From Chromobotia macracanthus (Eukaryota; Chordata; Actinopteri; Cypriniformes; Botiidae), in NCBI GenBank assembly GCA_036877525.1, contig JAZGTH010000002.1, forward strand, positions 6,990,501 to 7,054,500: a DNA stretch of 64,000 nucleotides, in the 5' to 3' direction. The notes below the pieces were generated by a model. It saw only the letters and a program-made list of their open reading frames with translations, had not been told where the DNA came from and did not search any database. This document shows, in pieces, positions 62,467 to 64,000 of the stretch. The position numbers and the translations under genes are program-made. Position 1 is the first letter of the stretch, and every line of letters starts with the position of its first letter.

Positions 62467-64000
62467 GTAAACTCTGAACTGTGGCGCAAGCAGCAATATT
62501 TAGAATTTCTCTTTAAATGGTTAACTACATTGGCATTTTCAACACTCCATAATTTATACAGTTGCCATTGGGTTTTTGACTCATTATGATTGTAAAGGCA
62601 TGCTGTCAAACTGGGATGTGATAACTGACTAATATTGTTCAGCTGTCTGTCTGAAGGCAAGTTGGCACTAGGGAAACTCTTATCTTGCTTTAGTACTGCT
62701 TTCAAAATGGTACCATGCTGCTTGTAATTACACTCCCGACTGAAAATCTGAGGTTTATGCCCAACCTTATTTGGCAAATTTCTGAATAGCGTTTTTAATA
62801 ACACTGCTGGCAACTGTCAAGTACAGCTCAGAACACATTTTGTTGGCAGCAGAGAGATCCAGCCACATAGACAATGTCCACTTTTAATCAGGCAGAAATG
62901 GAAACTGACTAATGATTATGTCATGATTGCCACCCACAACAGATTTTCATTTATGTTGCTCTCTTTACTTTTATATGACCTCTCACAACATATGGCATTC
63001 AACATTGTAAAGCAAGGATTATTGCTGATGAAGTAGTTAAAGCTTACAAGTCCATTACTAAAACACATCTGACCTCAAATATATATTTGGAATCTCACAT
63101 CTGAGATTCAAATATTTATATTAGAAATAGATGTCCTGGGAACTCACACCTGTCTCAGTGATGTCTAGATTCTATAAACAGAAAAAAGCATGGCAGCCTA
63201 TTCTGTTTAAACTCAAGTTAGTAAATCAGAAAGACTCTGTGAATCATTTGAAGTTGAAGTTAGCAAACTTGAGCTTATTTACAGCATCTTCAGTCATCTT
63301 GTATATGCTATATAACATTTGTATGTACGCCTCTCGGTGCACATTTCAGGGTCATTTTTCATTAGCATGAAACTGCTAGACAGCAAAGATACTGTGAGGT
63401 CTGACACTTTGGGAAAAGCACCAAACACAGGACTGCAATAGAAAAAAATACATTCAACAGACAAGCAGATTCTACTAATAAGCTCACAATGAGAAGAGAG
63501 CAAGAAGTGCACAGAATAAATAAAGAGAATTTTCCACAGCTGCGTAGCGCCATTGTCAAAACAGGCTGAGCGGACCTCTGCCAACAATGAATAGCTGTAA
63601 TTGAAAAAGGATGTAATGAGGCCATGGACTCTACTCTCTTCATCAGAAAGGTACAGAACTGGCAAACTGCGGATCTCTGCAAATGTTACTTTTTCTATTG
63701 TTATTGTTATTCAGATTAGGTTCTCATCTGCTTTTCAACAGAATGCAACAGTCATGTCTCATTACGTAATAGATATTGTGTAAGACTTTGAGCATTTTTT
63801 TGAACTACATGAGAAAATAATACAATTGAAGTATTACAGGTACACAAATTGGATACTAATGCTAAGTTTTGCTTTTTGAGATGACATGTCTGAGAGCAGG
63901 TCCAAATCATGTATAAACAAAGAAATCAGCCATGTGTTATCTATGCAGTATTTACATTTATTATACACCAGATTTGACAGAAATATTAAGACATACACCC

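Larger units (their letters stand above)
60441..64000. other. Upstream flank of c7, no gene recognised
   Basis: The MITE copy at 61195-61592 and an exon-like segment at 62355-62466 are the only structured items seen. The 136-codon (62403-62813) and 123-codon (63294-63665) frames on the - strand show no domain. Confidence 0.5.

Noticed and set aside
62403..62813. 136-codon open frame on the - strand upstream of c7
   Set aside because: No domain, amino-acid composition typical of random translation, and antisense to a better exon-like segment.
1..64000. tRNA, rRNA, CRISPR, prophage or bacterial operon signals
   Set aside because: None seen. The composition, spliced genes and repeats are all of vertebrate type.

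Overview
This window is vertebrate nuclear DNA, most likely from an ostariophysan (cyprinid-like) teleost. It is AT-rich with long introns. It carries several copies of a palindromic TTAA-flanked MITE ending in the 'aaagggatagttcaccc' type of terminus that is abundant in carp-like fishes, and its genes are spliced orthologues of human genes. No bacterial or viral genes, tRNA, rRNA or CRISPR array were recognised.

Layout, left to right. (1) 3855-16103, + strand: the last three coding exons of ipo11 (importin-11), with the rest of the gene off the left edge. Bases 1-3854 are intron. (2) 16104-36282: ipo11 3' UTR with poly(A) signals, then about 19 kb of intergenic DNA holding MITEs and a few stretches that look like conserved non-coding sequence. 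(3) 36283-37506, - strand: intact intronless htr1a (5-HT1A serotonin receptor, 407 aa). (4) 38776-43137, + strand: rnf180, a tail-anchored RING ubiquitin ligase in other vertebrates. Here it carries premature stops, a frameshift and a splice-phase mismatch, so I call it a pseudogene whose RING exon is still well preserved. (5) 44790-46521, - strand: a second decayed gene, a 5'-nucleotidase-family metallophosphoesterase with its introns still recognisable and at least five in-frame stops. (6) 47872-52013, + strand: intact six-exon rgs7bp (R7BP, 248 aa), the palmitoylated membrane anchor for R7-RGS/Gbeta5. (7) 54203-60148, - strand: complete complement component C7. Seventeen coding exons were assembled with consistent phases (835 aa), including one GC-AG intron. 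(8) 60149-64000: upstream flank of c7 with MITE remnants and one orphan exon-like segment.

The order and orientation ipo11(+), htr1a(-), rnf180(+), rgs7bp(+) matches human 5q12. In human, C7 lies on the other arm of chromosome 5 (5p13), so its position next to rgs7bp reflects rearrangement in one lineage. The genes are not an operon. Two of them share a theme, Gi/o signalling: htr1a is a Gi/o-coupled receptor and R7BP anchors the RGS complexes that switch off Gi/o.

The most notable result is that two neighbouring genes between the intact htr1a and rgs7bp have both decayed. This is what gene loss after the teleost genome duplication would look like, but whether a functional ohnologue exists elsewhere cannot be seen from this window.
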